Shown here in pieces: positions 35,535 to 43,826 of a stretch of 64,000 nt of DNA; positions within the stretch are counted from its first letter, which is position 1, and each line of letters starts with the position of its first letter. The notes under the pieces are model-generated. The model was not told the DNA's origin and searched no databases. It saw only the letters and a program-made list of their open reading frames with translations. The stretch comes from Eubacteriales bacterium. Lineage in GTDB: Bacteria > Bacillota > Clostridia > Lachnospirales > Lachnospiraceae. The stretch is taken from contig JAUNAF010000001.1 in the NCBI GenBank assembly GCA_030527715.1, positions 24,314-88,313 of the forward strand. The letters are read 5' to 3'. Both the position numbers and the translations under genes were made by a program.

Positions 35535-36581
35535 ATGATTAGATTAGCTGTTTCCTGTCTTGCCATATTCTGGTGGCTGCTTCTGGTACCGGTAGGGATC
35601 GGTCTGCTCACCTCAGAGTATCTTTCTGAGGAGCATCCCAGATTGTACAGCTGCTATCTGTATGGATATGTTACGATGTTTGCAATTTTTGAGATCCTTG
35701 CAGTCCCGCTGATCCTGCTGCAGAGATCCCTGAATACACTGATCTACAGTTATGGATGCGTACTGGTCCTGCTTTTTGTGGCGGCAGCTGTCAGAAGCAG
35801 AAAGAAGATCGGACGGATGGTCATCAGTGCCGTCTGGAGCCTGGTGAGCAGACCGTGGACGATCTATGCCGCAGCAATTCTTTTTTTTGTCATGATCGCT
35901 GCCTATGTACTGTTCATGTCAGTAGATCTGGATGACTCCTTCTATGTCGCAGCCGCATCCACCGCGATCGATCGAAATGCGATGTACACTTACAGCGCTT
36001 ACGGCGGATACTATCTTGGCTACGTGCCGCATCGCTATGGGCTGTCGCCGTTTCCGATGCTGCTGGCCTTTTTCAGCCAGTGTGTAAATGTCAATCCGGC
36101 GACGATGGCACATACCGTGCTCCCGATCGCGCTGGTACTGTTTGCATTTGCGGTATACTATCATATTGCCGGAGAACTGTTCGGTGAGGATGAGAAGAGC
36201 AAGGGAGGATTTCTGTTCTTTCTTGCATTGATCTGTATCTATTCCTATTATTCGGTGTACACACAGGGAACCTTCCTGCTGATCCGTATCTGGCAGGGAA
36301 AGGCGGTACTTGCAGGAGCACTTCTGCCGTTCCTGTTCTGTCTGTCCTTCCGGATGATGAGAGAGGAATCGACAAAGAAGTGGTTTGCGGTGATGCTGCA
36401 GACGGTCTGCGCCTGCTGCATGGTGTCATCCATGGGAATTGCTTTAAGCCCGGTGATGCTCGGCATTTTCACCCTGATATCGATGATCAGACTGCGCTCA
36501 CTGAAACGAGTGCCAGGGTTTATTCTTGCGGTGCTGCCGTGCCTGATTCTGGCTGCCTGCTATCTCCTTGTGCTGCGCTAG
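35535..36581 (+). CDS. polytopic membrane protein, possible GT-C glycosyltransferase (N-terminal part of a split pair)
   Basis: A 348-residue protein with about nine predicted membrane segments. The first large outside loop has VDLDDSFYVAAASTAI (about 133-150), an acidic pair in the place where GT-C enzymes keep their catalytic Asp, and further on YGLSPFPMLLAFF. It resembles the DUF6077-type membrane proteins of clostridial polysaccharide loci, recognised by pattern only. It ends in a membrane helix at a TAG (36579-36581). The next gene lies in the same frame with no further stop between them, so the two could be pieces of one ancestral protein of about 627 residues. Confidence 0.75.
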   Translation: MIRLAVSCLAIFWWLLLVPVGIGLLTSEYLSEEHPRLYSCYLYGYVTMFAIFEILAVPLILLQRSLNTLIYSYGCVLVLLFVAAAVRSRKKIGRMVISAVWSLVSRPWTIYAAAILFFVMIAAYVLFMSVDLDDSFYVAAASTAIDRNAMYTYSAYGGYYLGYVPHRYGLSPFPMLLAFFSQCVNVNPATMAHTVLPIALVLFAFAVYYHIAGELFGEDEKSKGGFLFFLALICIYSYYSVYTQGTFLLIRIWQGKAVLAGALLPFLFCLSFRMMREESTKKWFAVMLQTVCACCMVSSMGIALSPVMLGIFTLISMIRLRSLKRVPGFILAVLPCLILAACYLLVLR

Positions 36582-36623
36582 TGCGGGAGGAGAGGAAAGA
36601 AACAAAGGAAAGGAGTCCATTCC

Positions 36624-37418
36624 ATGCCGGATCTGAGTCAACTGCTGTCCCAGACAGGGACAGCTGTGGAAATTTATCTGAAATATGTCGGAAGCAGCTT
36701 TCATATGCTGCTGCTTCTGCCGGCATTACTGTATTTTGCATGCTCAAAGACAGAGCGGGAAAAGAAAAGAGTGCTTCTGTATTATACGCTGATCTTCCTG
36801 CTGGTCTATTTCTGTCCGCTGACCGTGCTGGTTTTGTTTCATTTTATCGGAGATACCTACTGGAGAATGCTCTGGCTTCTGCCGACACCGGTGATCCTTG
36901 CCTATGCCATGACACAGGCAGTGAGGGAGCATAAGCAGTGGTGGCTGAAGAGCGGCCTTACGGTGCTCTTTCTCGGTGCGATCATTCTCGGCGGAAAAAA
37001 TGTGTATCTGGAAGATACGCCGTTTCAGAGCAGCTACAATTCTGAGAAAGTACCGCAGGCAGCTGCAGTCATCTGCGATCTGATCCGACAGAACCGACCG
37101 GAGGAGGAGCGTGCAAAACTGGCGGCACCGGAGGATGTCGCCTGGTATATCCGACAGATCGACGGCAGCATCGATCAGGCATACGGCCGCAGGATCGTCG
37201 CGACGAAGGAGAACACCTATCTGCGCGACCAGATCCACCGAAGCGGTGAGGAGAAACTGAATTATAAAAAGCTCTGCAGAACCCTGCGAAAGCAGAACTG
37301 CAATTTTGTTGCCCTTCCAAAGGGAGAGGGCAGAGTCAAAGGCATGAAAAAACACAGATTTCATCTGATCAGCAGTGTGGGCGACTATCTGCTGTTCCGT
37401 GACGCGCGCGTATCATAG
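36624..37418 (+). CDS. membrane protein with extracytoplasmic domain (partner of preceding gene)
   Basis: A 264-residue protein with four N-terminal membrane segments (about 20-38, 50-72, 78-96 and 108-128) and a C-terminal domain of about 135 residues, predicted outside, rich in Arg, Glu and Lys and ending in HLISSVGDYLLFRD. Proteins of this shape, with an RMLWLLP-like motif near 78, occur beside sugar-transferase genes in clostridial glycan loci. Function unknown. It has its own AAAGGAG site 9 nt before the ATG, which favours a separate gene, although the frame runs on from the previous one. Confidence 0.75.
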   Translation: MPDLSQLLSQTGTAVEIYLKYVGSSFHMLLLLPALLYFACSKTEREKKRVLLYYTLIFLLVYFCPLTVLVLFHFIGDTYWRMLWLLPTPVILAYAMTQAVREHKQWWLKSGLTVLFLGAIILGGKNVYLEDTPFQSSYNSEKVPQAAAVICDLIRQNRPEEERAKLAAPEDVAWYIRQIDGSIDQAYGRRIVATKENTYLRDQIHRSGEEKLNYKKLCRTLRKQNCNFVALPKGEGRVKGMKKHRFHLISSVGDYLLFRDARVS

Positions 37419-37424
37419 CAAGAC

Positions 37425-37453
37425 TTGTCATTTAGAGGGAAATGTTGTAAAAT
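37425..37453 (+). promoter_or_regulatory. promoter for the main glycan operon
   Basis: TTGTCA (37425-37430), 17-bp spacer, TAAAAT (37448-37453). The start site would be near 37460, about 45 bp before the sugar transferase at 37506. The genes that follow are tightly packed up to 60041 and no terminator was seen, so one very long transcript is likely. Confidence 0.75.
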
Positions 37454-37505
37454 GTCTTGGACTAAAAACGGGACGTAATAAGACCCGAAAAACAGAGGTA
37501 ATAAA

Positions 37506-38906
37506 ATGGAACATAGAGAACAGTATAAGAGACTCATAATGTTTTGTGCGTCTGTACTGATCATCGCCATTGAAACAGGTATTTTTGCCTATATCTGGTT
37601 TCACTACTATGCAATGGAAGAAGTCATCGGAAGAATGTTCTGGCGCAGAGGTAATCTGGTCGTCATCGGACAGTACACGCTGATGCTCTTTTTCTTCTAC
37701 CGCATTTACGGTGGATTCAAAGTGGGATATCTGAGAAACTTTGATGTGCTGTATTCACAGATCCTCTCAGTATTCTGCGTAAATATCATCACTTACCTGC
37801 AGCTGAGTCTGATCGGACGCTGGAAGTTTATGACAAACCTCCTGCCGCTGCTGTACATGACCGGACTGGATCTGGTGATCGTGGTCCTCTGGGTAGTATT
37901 TATGCGCTGGATCTATGCGCAGATCTATCCGCCGAGAAGGATGCTTCTTATTTACGGAGAGTACAGTCCGAAGGATCTGATCCGCAAGATCTCAAGCAGA
38001 CAGGATAAATACGATATCTGCGAGACGATCCATTTATCGAGCGGCAGAGAGGCGATCTACAGAAAGATCGATCAGTATGCAGCGGTCGTGATCGGTGATA
38101 TTCCGGCTGCGGAGAGAAATGCACTGCTGAAATACTGTTTTGAACATGATACCCGATGCTACTGTATACCAAAGCTCTCGGATATCCTGCTTCGCAATGC
38201 AGACGATATTCATCTGTTTGACACGACACTGATGCTTTCGAGAAACCGCGGACTGAGTGTGGAGCAGCAGTTCATGAAACGTCTGCTCGATATTATCGGA
38301 TCGCTGATCGGACTGATCATTGCGCTTCCGTTTATGCTGATCATCGCGATTCTGATCAAGGCATACGATGGAGGTCCGATCTTCTATAAGCAGAAGAGAC
38401 TCACGAAAGACGGAAAAGTGTTCGAGATCCTGAAATTCCGCAGCATGAAGGTGACCTCGGAGGATGAGGGTGCCAGACTTGCGCGAAAGAAGGATGACAG
38501 AATCACACCGGTCGGCAAGGTGCTGCGCAACATTCACTTTGACGAGCTGCCGCAGATCCTGAACATATTAAAGGGAGATATGTCGCTGGTAGGACCAAGA
38601 CCGGAGCGTCCCGAGATCGCAGAACAGTATCAGCAGGAGATCCCTGAATTCTGCTATCGATTAAAGGTAAAAGCCGGACTGACCGGCTATGCACAGGTAT
38701 ACGGCAAATACAATACGACTCCATATGACAAGCTCAAGCTGGATCTGACCTATATCGAGACCTACTCTCTGATACAGGATATCAAGCTGCTGATGCTTAC
38801 TTTTAAGATTCTGTTTCAGAAGGAAAACACAGAGGGCGTGGAAAGCTGGCAGGTGACAGCCGCGTCTGGGCAGAAAGAAAAACAGGAGAAGCAGGATGGA
38901 GAATAA
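37506..38906 (+). CDS. initiating polyprenyl-phosphate sugar phosphotransferase (1)
   Basis: A 466-residue exopolysaccharide-type glycosylphosphotransferase. Four N-terminal membrane segments (within about 12-135) and a central cytoplasmic region lead to the bacterial sugar transferase domain (about 255-445). Its motifs are KRLLDIIGS, FKxRSMK-like LKFRSMKV, HFDELPQILNILKGDMSLVG with the catalytic Asp-Glu pair, GPRPERPE and LKVKAGLTGYAQV. It transfers a sugar-1-phosphate to undecaprenyl phosphate on the inner membrane face and so starts a glycan. The sugar cannot be read from sequence. It overlaps the next GT2 gene by 11 bp. Confidence 0.93.
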   Translation: MEHREQYKRLIMFCASVLIIAIETGIFAYIWFHYYAMEEVIGRMFWRRGNLVVIGQYTLMLFFFYRIYGGFKVGYLRNFDVLYSQILSVFCVNIITYLQLSLIGRWKFMTNLLPLLYMTGLDLVIVVLWVVFMRWIYAQIYPPRRMLLIYGEYSPKDLIRKISSRQDKYDICETIHLSSGREAIYRKIDQYAAVVIGDIPAAERNALLKYCFEHDTRCYCIPKLSDILLRNADDIHLFDTTLMLSRNRGLSVEQQFMKRLLDIIGSLIGLIIALPFMLIIAILIKAYDGGPIFYKQKRLTKDGKVFEILKFRSMKVTSEDEGARLARKKDDRITPVGKVLRNIHFDELPQILNILKGDMSLVGPRPERPEIAEQYQQEIPEFCYRLKVKAGLTGYAQVYGKYNTTPYDKLKLDLTYIETYSLIQDIKLLMLTFKILFQKENTEGVESWQVTAASGQKEKQEKQDGE

Positions 38907-39654
38907 ACGATGTGTTTCTGTGATCACACCGGCATACCGCTGTGCGGGCACGATCCGTGCAGCGATAGATTCTGCACTGCAGCAGGCAGAAGTGCTGGAG
39001 ATCCTGGTGATCAACGACTGTTCACCGGATTCGCTGGATGAGGTCATGCAGGAGTATCAGACGGAAGAGAGAGTCCGCTACCTGAAAAATGAAAAAAATC
39101 TTGGCGCTGCCGGCAGCAGAAACAGAGGCATGCAGCAGGCCAGGGGAAAATATATCGCATTTCTGGATGCGGACGACTGGTGGGAAGAGGGTAAACTGCA
39201 AAAGCAGCTTGCCCTGCTTGTGTTTACCGGAGCAAAGCTTTCCTGCACAGCAAGAGAGCTGGTGACACCCGAGGGAGAACTGACAGGAAGAGTGATTCCG
39301 GTCAGTGAGAGGATCAGCTATCGTGCGATCCTGCGTCATAATCAGATCAACTGTTCCTCCGTCGTCGCAGAGAGAGAGGCGGCACTGGAATTCCCGATGT
39401 GTCACGAGGATGCACATGAGGATTACATCATGTGGATGCGCTTTCTGAAGAAGTATGGATATGCCTGCGGAGTCAATGAGCCGCTGCTGAAATACCGGCT
39501 GACTGCGACAGGAAAGTCCGGCAGCAAGCTGCACTCCGCAAAAATGACGTATCGATCCTATCGATATGCAGGTTTTGGAAGGCTGAGGTCAGGGGTGTAT
39601 TTTCTCAGCTATGCCCTGCACGGAGTTGCAAAGTATGCAAAAAGTATGCTATAG
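38896..39654 (+). CDS. GT2 family glycosyltransferase (1)
   Basis: A 252-residue cytoplasmic GT-A enzyme. It has VSVITPAYRCAGTI at the N-terminus, INDCSPD, NEKNLGAAGSRNRGM and the metal-binding DADD near 91-94 (AFLDADDWW), followed by an acceptor region with EDYIMWMRF near 177. It lacks membrane segments apart from a hydrophobic C-terminal helix. Its position between the initiating transferase and the teichoic-acid polymerases suggests it adds an early (linkage) sugar. The donor is unknown. Confidence 0.9.
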   Translation: MENKRCVSVITPAYRCAGTIRAAIDSALQQAEVLEILVINDCSPDSLDEVMQEYQTEERVRYLKNEKNLGAAGSRNRGMQQARGKYIAFLDADDWWEEGKLQKQLALLVFTGAKLSCTARELVTPEGELTGRVIPVSERISYRAILRHNQINCSSVVAEREAALEFPMCHEDAHEDYIMWMRFLKKYGYACGVNEPLLKYRLTATGKSGSKLHSAKMTYRSYRYAGFGRLRSGVYFLSYALHGVAKYAKSML

Positions 39655-39685
39655 TGTGTGCTATGGCTAGGGGGAGGAGAAAGCA

Positions 39686-40798
39686 ATGAAGCTGAAGTTT
39701 TATCTGCGTCAGCTTGCCAAGATGGCTGTTCAGAATCTGCTTCTTCCGGTCGTCTACCAGTTTTACAGAAAACAGAGTGTGATTCCCGGAAGAGTGATAT
39801 TTGCGGATGCTCATCATGAGGATCTGCCTTTCAGCATGCGCAGATTGTACCGCAGTCTGATCAGGACCGATCTTTCTGTGCAGATGATCTGCTCAGACTA
39901 TGGAAAAGACGGATTTCGAAAGAATCTGAAAAACATGCTTCGTTTTATGAAACATTATGCGAGGGCAGAGTATGTCATCGTATGTGACAATTTTCTGCCG
40001 GCAGCTTCCTGCAGAAAACGTCCGGAGACCAAGGTGATACAGCTCTGGCATGCGTGCGGAGCACTGAAGAAGTTTGGTCAGGATACGACGGAGGATGTTC
40101 CTTCTATATATAAAGGCAATGTATTTAAAAACTGTGATTATGTGACGGTCAGTTCCGACTGGTGCATTCCGTATTATGCGAGTGCCATGGGACTTCCGGC
40201 AGAGAGGATCGTGCCGGTCGGTATCAGCAGGACCGATGACTATTACGATCCAGCCTTTGTCAGAGCGGCAAAGAAAAAGTTTGAGAAGAACTATCCTCAG
40301 GCGGTGAATAAAAAAGTCCTTCTGTGGGCACCGACCTTCCGCGGAAATGCGGCTATGCCGACGGTCTGCGGTGAGGAGGCGATCGATGCGATGGCAGAGG
40401 AACTGGGAGCGGAGTGGTTCGTCATCAAGAGTCTGCATCCGCATCTTCTGCCGAAGGATGCAAAGAAGCCGGAGATGACTTCAGAGGAGCTTCTTGTCGT
40501 GACGGATCTTCTGATCACAGATTACTCCTCGATCTTATTTGATTATCTGATCTATCGCAGACCGCTGCTTCTGTTTGCACCGGATCTGCGGGAGTATGAG
40601 AAAAAAAGAGGCTTTTACATGGATTACCGCAGCCTTCCGGGCAGGATCATAAAGGACGGAACACAGCTTGCACAGGCAGTGCGTGAGACCGAGAAACATT
40701 TTGATCCGGCGAAGGCAGAGGAAACATTTTTGAAATATATGGGGGCCTGTGACGGCCATGCAACAGAACGGATCCGACAGATGATCGGAACACGTTAA
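39686..40798 (+). CDS. CDP-glycerol/CDP-ribitol glycerophosphotransferase (1)
   Basis: TagB/TagF-family polyol-phosphate transferase of 370 residues, a GT-B-type peripheral membrane enzyme. The signature runs are WHACGALKKFG (near 115-125), WAPTFRG near 209, KSLHPH near 250 and TDYSSILFDY near 277. The N-terminal helix is basic and amphipathic, suiting membrane contact. It is shorter than polymerases such as TagF and nearer in size to the primase type (TagB/TarF). With tarI and tarJ next to it, it probably adds the first ribitol- or glycerol-phosphate, but the donor is not certain. Confidence 0.9.
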   Translation: MKLKFYLRQLAKMAVQNLLLPVVYQFYRKQSVIPGRVIFADAHHEDLPFSMRRLYRSLIRTDLSVQMICSDYGKDGFRKNLKNMLRFMKHYARAEYVIVCDNFLPAASCRKRPETKVIQLWHACGALKKFGQDTTEDVPSIYKGNVFKNCDYVTVSSDWCIPYYASAMGLPAERIVPVGISRTDDYYDPAFVRAAKKKFEKNYPQAVNKKVLLWAPTFRGNAAMPTVCGEEAIDAMAEELGAEWFVIKSLHPHLLPKDAKKPEMTSEELLVVTDLLITDYSSILFDYLIYRRPLLLFAPDLREYEKKRGFYMDYRSLPGRIIKDGTQLAQAVRETEKHFDPAKAEETFLKYMGACDGHATERIRQMIGTR

Positions 40799-40812
40799 AA
40801 AAGGAGCAGAAA

Positions 40813-41532
40813 ATGGAAAAAACAAACGTATTCGGTGTAGTGCTTGCCGGTGGTATCGGCAGCCGTATGGGAAATGTTGAGAAACCAAAGCAGTTTATGG
40901 AGATCGGAAACAAGCCGATCATCATTCACACGATCGAGAAGTTTGCAGTGCATCCGGGATTTGAGCGGATCATCGTGCTTTCACCGAAGGCATGGATCGG
41001 CTATACACAGGATGTGATCCGCAAATACCTTCCGAAGACCGCAGAGGTGGATGTGATCGAGGGCGGAAGCACCAGAAATGAGACGATCATGAATGCTGTT
41101 CGCCATATCGAGAAAAACTATGGACTGGATGATGAGACCATTATCGTCACCCATGACTCTGTCAGACCGTTTGTTACCCACCGTATCCTGGAGGATAATA
41201 TTCGTTCCGCAAAGCTGTCCGGTGCCTGCGATACAGTGATTCCGGCGACTGATACGATCGTCGAGAGTGCAGATCATCAGTGCATCACCAACATTCCGGA
41301 CCGCAAAAAGATGTATCAGGGACAGACACCTCAGAGCTTCCGCGCAGCAAGACTTCGCGAAGTGTATGAGGGACTGAGCGAGGAGGAGAAGGAGATTCTG
41401 ACAGATGCCTGCAAGATCCTTGTCCTCAAAGGAGAGAAGGTAGAGCTGGTAGCAGGAGAGGTGTTCAATATCAAAATCACCTATCCGTATGATCTCAGAG
41501 TAGCAGAGTCCCTGCTTGGAGGTGGATATTAA
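40813..41532 (+). CDS. tarI: D-ribitol-5-phosphate cytidylyltransferase TarI
   Basis: IspD-like cytidylyltransferase of 239 residues. It has the nucleotide-binding VLAGGIGSRMG at 9-19, KPKQF, EGGSTRNETI, the HDSVRPF motif near 115 and the PDRKKMYQGQTPQSF segment. TarI makes CDP-ribitol from CTP and ribitol-5-phosphate. It is distinguished from IspD (MEP pathway) by context: its last base overlaps the tarJ start and it sits between two polyol-phosphate transferases. Confidence 0.93.
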   Translation: MEKTNVFGVVLAGGIGSRMGNVEKPKQFMEIGNKPIIIHTIEKFAVHPGFERIIVLSPKAWIGYTQDVIRKYLPKTAEVDVIEGGSTRNETIMNAVRHIEKNYGLDDETIIVTHDSVRPFVTHRILEDNIRSAKLSGACDTVIPATDTIVESADHQCITNIPDRKKMYQGQTPQSFRAARLREVYEGLSEEEKEILTDACKILVLKGEKVELVAGEVFNIKITYPYDLRVAESLLGGGY

Positions 41533-42557
41533 TGCTGAATACCGTGTATCAGTTGAAAGCACCGCGTCAGTTTGAAGTCGTGTTCAAGGATCTTCCGGTG
41601 GATGATGCTCACGTGATCGTGCGTCCGACGCATCTGTCTATCTGTCATGCAGATCAGAGATATTATCAGGGAACCAGACCGGAAGAAATTCTGCGAAAGA
41701 AGCTCCCGATGGCATTGATCCATGAGGGCATCGGAAAAGTAGTCTACGATCCGACAGGTACCTTTGCAGTGGATGACCGTGTCGTGATGATTCCGAATGA
41801 TCCGGTGGATACCGATGAGTATGTTGCGGAGAATTATCTGCGCTCCTCACGCTTTGCGGGCAGCTCCAAGGACGGATTTATGCAGGAGTATGTGGCACTT
41901 CGACCGGACCGTCTGGTACCGCTGCCGGAGGGGATCAATCCGGTGGTCGCTGCATTTACGGAGATCGTCTCCGTGAGTTACCATGCACTTCAGAGATTTC
42001 AGAGATTTTCTCATGCACGCAGAGAGACGATCGGTGTCTGGGGAGACGGAAACCTCGGATATATCACGTCTCTGCTGCTGAAAAGGATGTTTCCTGAGTC
42101 AAAGGTCATTGTATTCGGAAAAAACAGAGATAAGCTGAATGACTTTTCTTTTGCGGATGATACCTGTCTGATCTCACGGATCCCGGAGGATCTCGTGATC
42201 GATCACGCGATCGAATGCGTCGGCGGCATGGCATCCTCAAAAGCAGTGCATCAGATCATCGATCACATTGCACCGGAGGGAACGATCGCCCTGCTCGGTG
42301 TCAGCGAGGATGAAGTGCCGATCAATACCAGAATGGTTCTGGAGAAGGGACTGCATCTCTATGGAAGCAGCCGCAGCGGCCGCGAGGATTTCGCAGGGCT
42401 GCTCGCACTGTACGAACAGCATCCGGATATCGTTTCCTATCTGGAAAATATCGTGGGAAGCCAGTTCGAGGTCCGCTCGATCAAAGATCTGAGTGCAGCC
42501 TTTGAGACAGACATCCACAAGCTGATCGGAAAAACAGTAATGATCTGGAACGAATAA
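41532..42557 (+). CDS. tarJ: ribulose-5-phosphate reductase TarJ
   Basis: Zinc-containing alcohol-dehydrogenase-family enzyme of 341 residues that reduces ribulose-5-phosphate to ribitol-5-phosphate for TarI. Diagnostic runs are VRPTHLSICHADQRYY, LPMALIHEGIGKV, RVVMIPN, ENYLRSSRF, IGVWGDGNLG (NADPH site, about 171-180) and SSRSGREDF; these match TarJ of Bacillus closely. The TAATG junction with tarI means coupled translation. The pair makes CDP-ribitol, so a ribitol-phosphate polymer is expected. Confidence 0.95.
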   Translation: MLNTVYQLKAPRQFEVVFKDLPVDDAHVIVRPTHLSICHADQRYYQGTRPEEILRKKLPMALIHEGIGKVVYDPTGTFAVDDRVVMIPNDPVDTDEYVAENYLRSSRFAGSSKDGFMQEYVALRPDRLVPLPEGINPVVAAFTEIVSVSYHALQRFQRFSHARRETIGVWGDGNLGYITSLLLKRMFPESKVIVFGKNRDKLNDFSFADDTCLISRIPEDLVIDHAIECVGGMASSKAVHQIIDHIAPEGTIALLGVSEDEVPINTRMVLEKGLHLYGSSRSGREDFAGLLALYEQHPDIVSYLENIVGSQFEVRSIKDLSAAFETDIHKLIGKTVMIWNE

Positions 42558-42575
42558 GGAGCAGAGATAACAGGA

Positions 42576-43826
42576 ATGGCTATCATACAGAAATTATCAC
42601 ACGGAATTGCCTGGCGTGTCCGCAGGGTAAAACGTGGATGCAAAAGAAAAGTGCGGGGAGTCTTCGCACGTTGTTACAAATACTACACCAGAAAAAAGTT
42701 GTACCCGTCCGTTTACCGGAAGAATGCAAAGAGACCGGTCGACGAAAAGAAGATCGTCTTTCTTGAGGTGCGCATGCCGCAGCTGACAGACAGCTTCCGT
42801 CTGATCTATGACAAGCTGGAGAAAGAGTACGACTATAAGCTGGTATTTCACAGTCTCGGAGACGGACTGCAGAACCGTACAGCGGTACGAAAGAACAGCC
42901 TTGCAGCATTGAAGGATCTGGCAGATGCAAAGTATATCTTCCTGAGTGATTCCTGCGCACTGACCGGCTGCCTTGAAATGCGTCCGGAGACAAAGGTGAT
43001 CCAGGTATGGCATGCCTGCGGAGCCTTCAAGAAGTTTGGGTTCAGTACTGCAGAAAAGATCTTCGGTGCCTCCAAGGAGGAACTTCTGAAATATCCGATC
43101 CACAGAAACTTTTCCATGGTAACGGTCAGCAGCCCTGAGGTTGCCTGGGCTTATGCGGAGGCCTTCCATATGGAGGACCGCATGGATGCCATCGTTCCTG
43201 CCGGTGTCAGCCGAACCGACGTATTCTACGATCCGAAGCGCATTGAGCAGGCGAAGGAAAAGCTGCATCGTGTGATGCCGGAGAGCAAAGGCAAAAAGGT
43301 GATCCTCTATGCACCGACCTTCCGAGGCAGAGTCGCAAAGGCAAAATCACCGGATGAACTGGATCTTGCACTGATGCAGAAGACGCTCGGAGATGAGTAT
43401 GTGATGGTGTGCAAGCATCATCCGTTTGTAAAGAAACGACCGGAGATACCGGAGGAATACAGCAGTTTTGCAAAAGATGTCACTGAGGAGATGGAGATCG
43501 ATGAGCTGCTGATGTCAGCAGATATCTGTATTTCGGATTATTCCTCACTGATCTTCGAGTACTCACTGTTTGAGAGACCGATGATCTTCTTCGCCTACGA
43601 TCTGGAGGACTATTTCGACTGGCGAGGCTTTTATTACAACTATGACGAGCTTACTCCGGGACCGGTAGTGAGCACGACCGAAGAAATTCTGGACTATATC
43701 ACACATCTGGATGAGCGGTTTGACCGCTCGCAGGTGGCAGCATTTAAAGAAAAATTCATGAGTGCCTGTGACGGACATGCAACAGAAAGAATACTTCAAA
43801 TGGCAGGGATTGAGAGGCGATCATAA
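42576..43826 (+). CDS. CDP-ribitol/CDP-glycerol phosphotransferase (2), probable polymerase
   Basis: A 416-residue TagF/TarL-type transferase with a very basic N-terminus (about 1-55) suited to membrane docking. It has WHACGAFKKFG (near 147), YAPTFRG near 248, KHHPF near 275 and SDYSSLIFEY near 312. By position directly after tarJ it is the best candidate for the ribitol-phosphate polymerase. It is clearly a paralogue of 39686-40798; both end in a FMSACDGHATERI-like run (YMGACDGHATERI there). Confidence 0.9.
   Translation: MAIIQKLSHGIAWRVRRVKRGCKRKVRGVFARCYKYYTRKKLYPSVYRKNAKRPVDEKKIVFLEVRMPQLTDSFRLIYDKLEKEYDYKLVFHSLGDGLQNRTAVRKNSLAALKDLADAKYIFLSDSCALTGCLEMRPETKVIQVWHACGAFKKFGFSTAEKIFGASKEELLKYPIHRNFSMVTVSSPEVAWAYAEAFHMEDRMDAIVPAGVSRTDVFYDPKRIEQAKEKLHRVMPESKGKKVILYAPTFRGRVAKAKSPDELDLALMQKTLGDEYVMVCKHHPFVKKRPEIPEEYSSFAKDVTEEMEIDELLMSADICISDYSSLIFEYSLFERPMIFFAYDLEDYFDWRGFYYNYDELTPGPVVSTTEEILDYITHLDERFDRSQVAAFKEKFMSACDGHATERILQMAGIERRS

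Noticed and set aside
37460-37505. Leader hairpin or riboswitch before the main glycan operon
   Set aside because: The only pairing seen is a 4-bp CGGG/CCCG stem, too weak to support a structured regulator.
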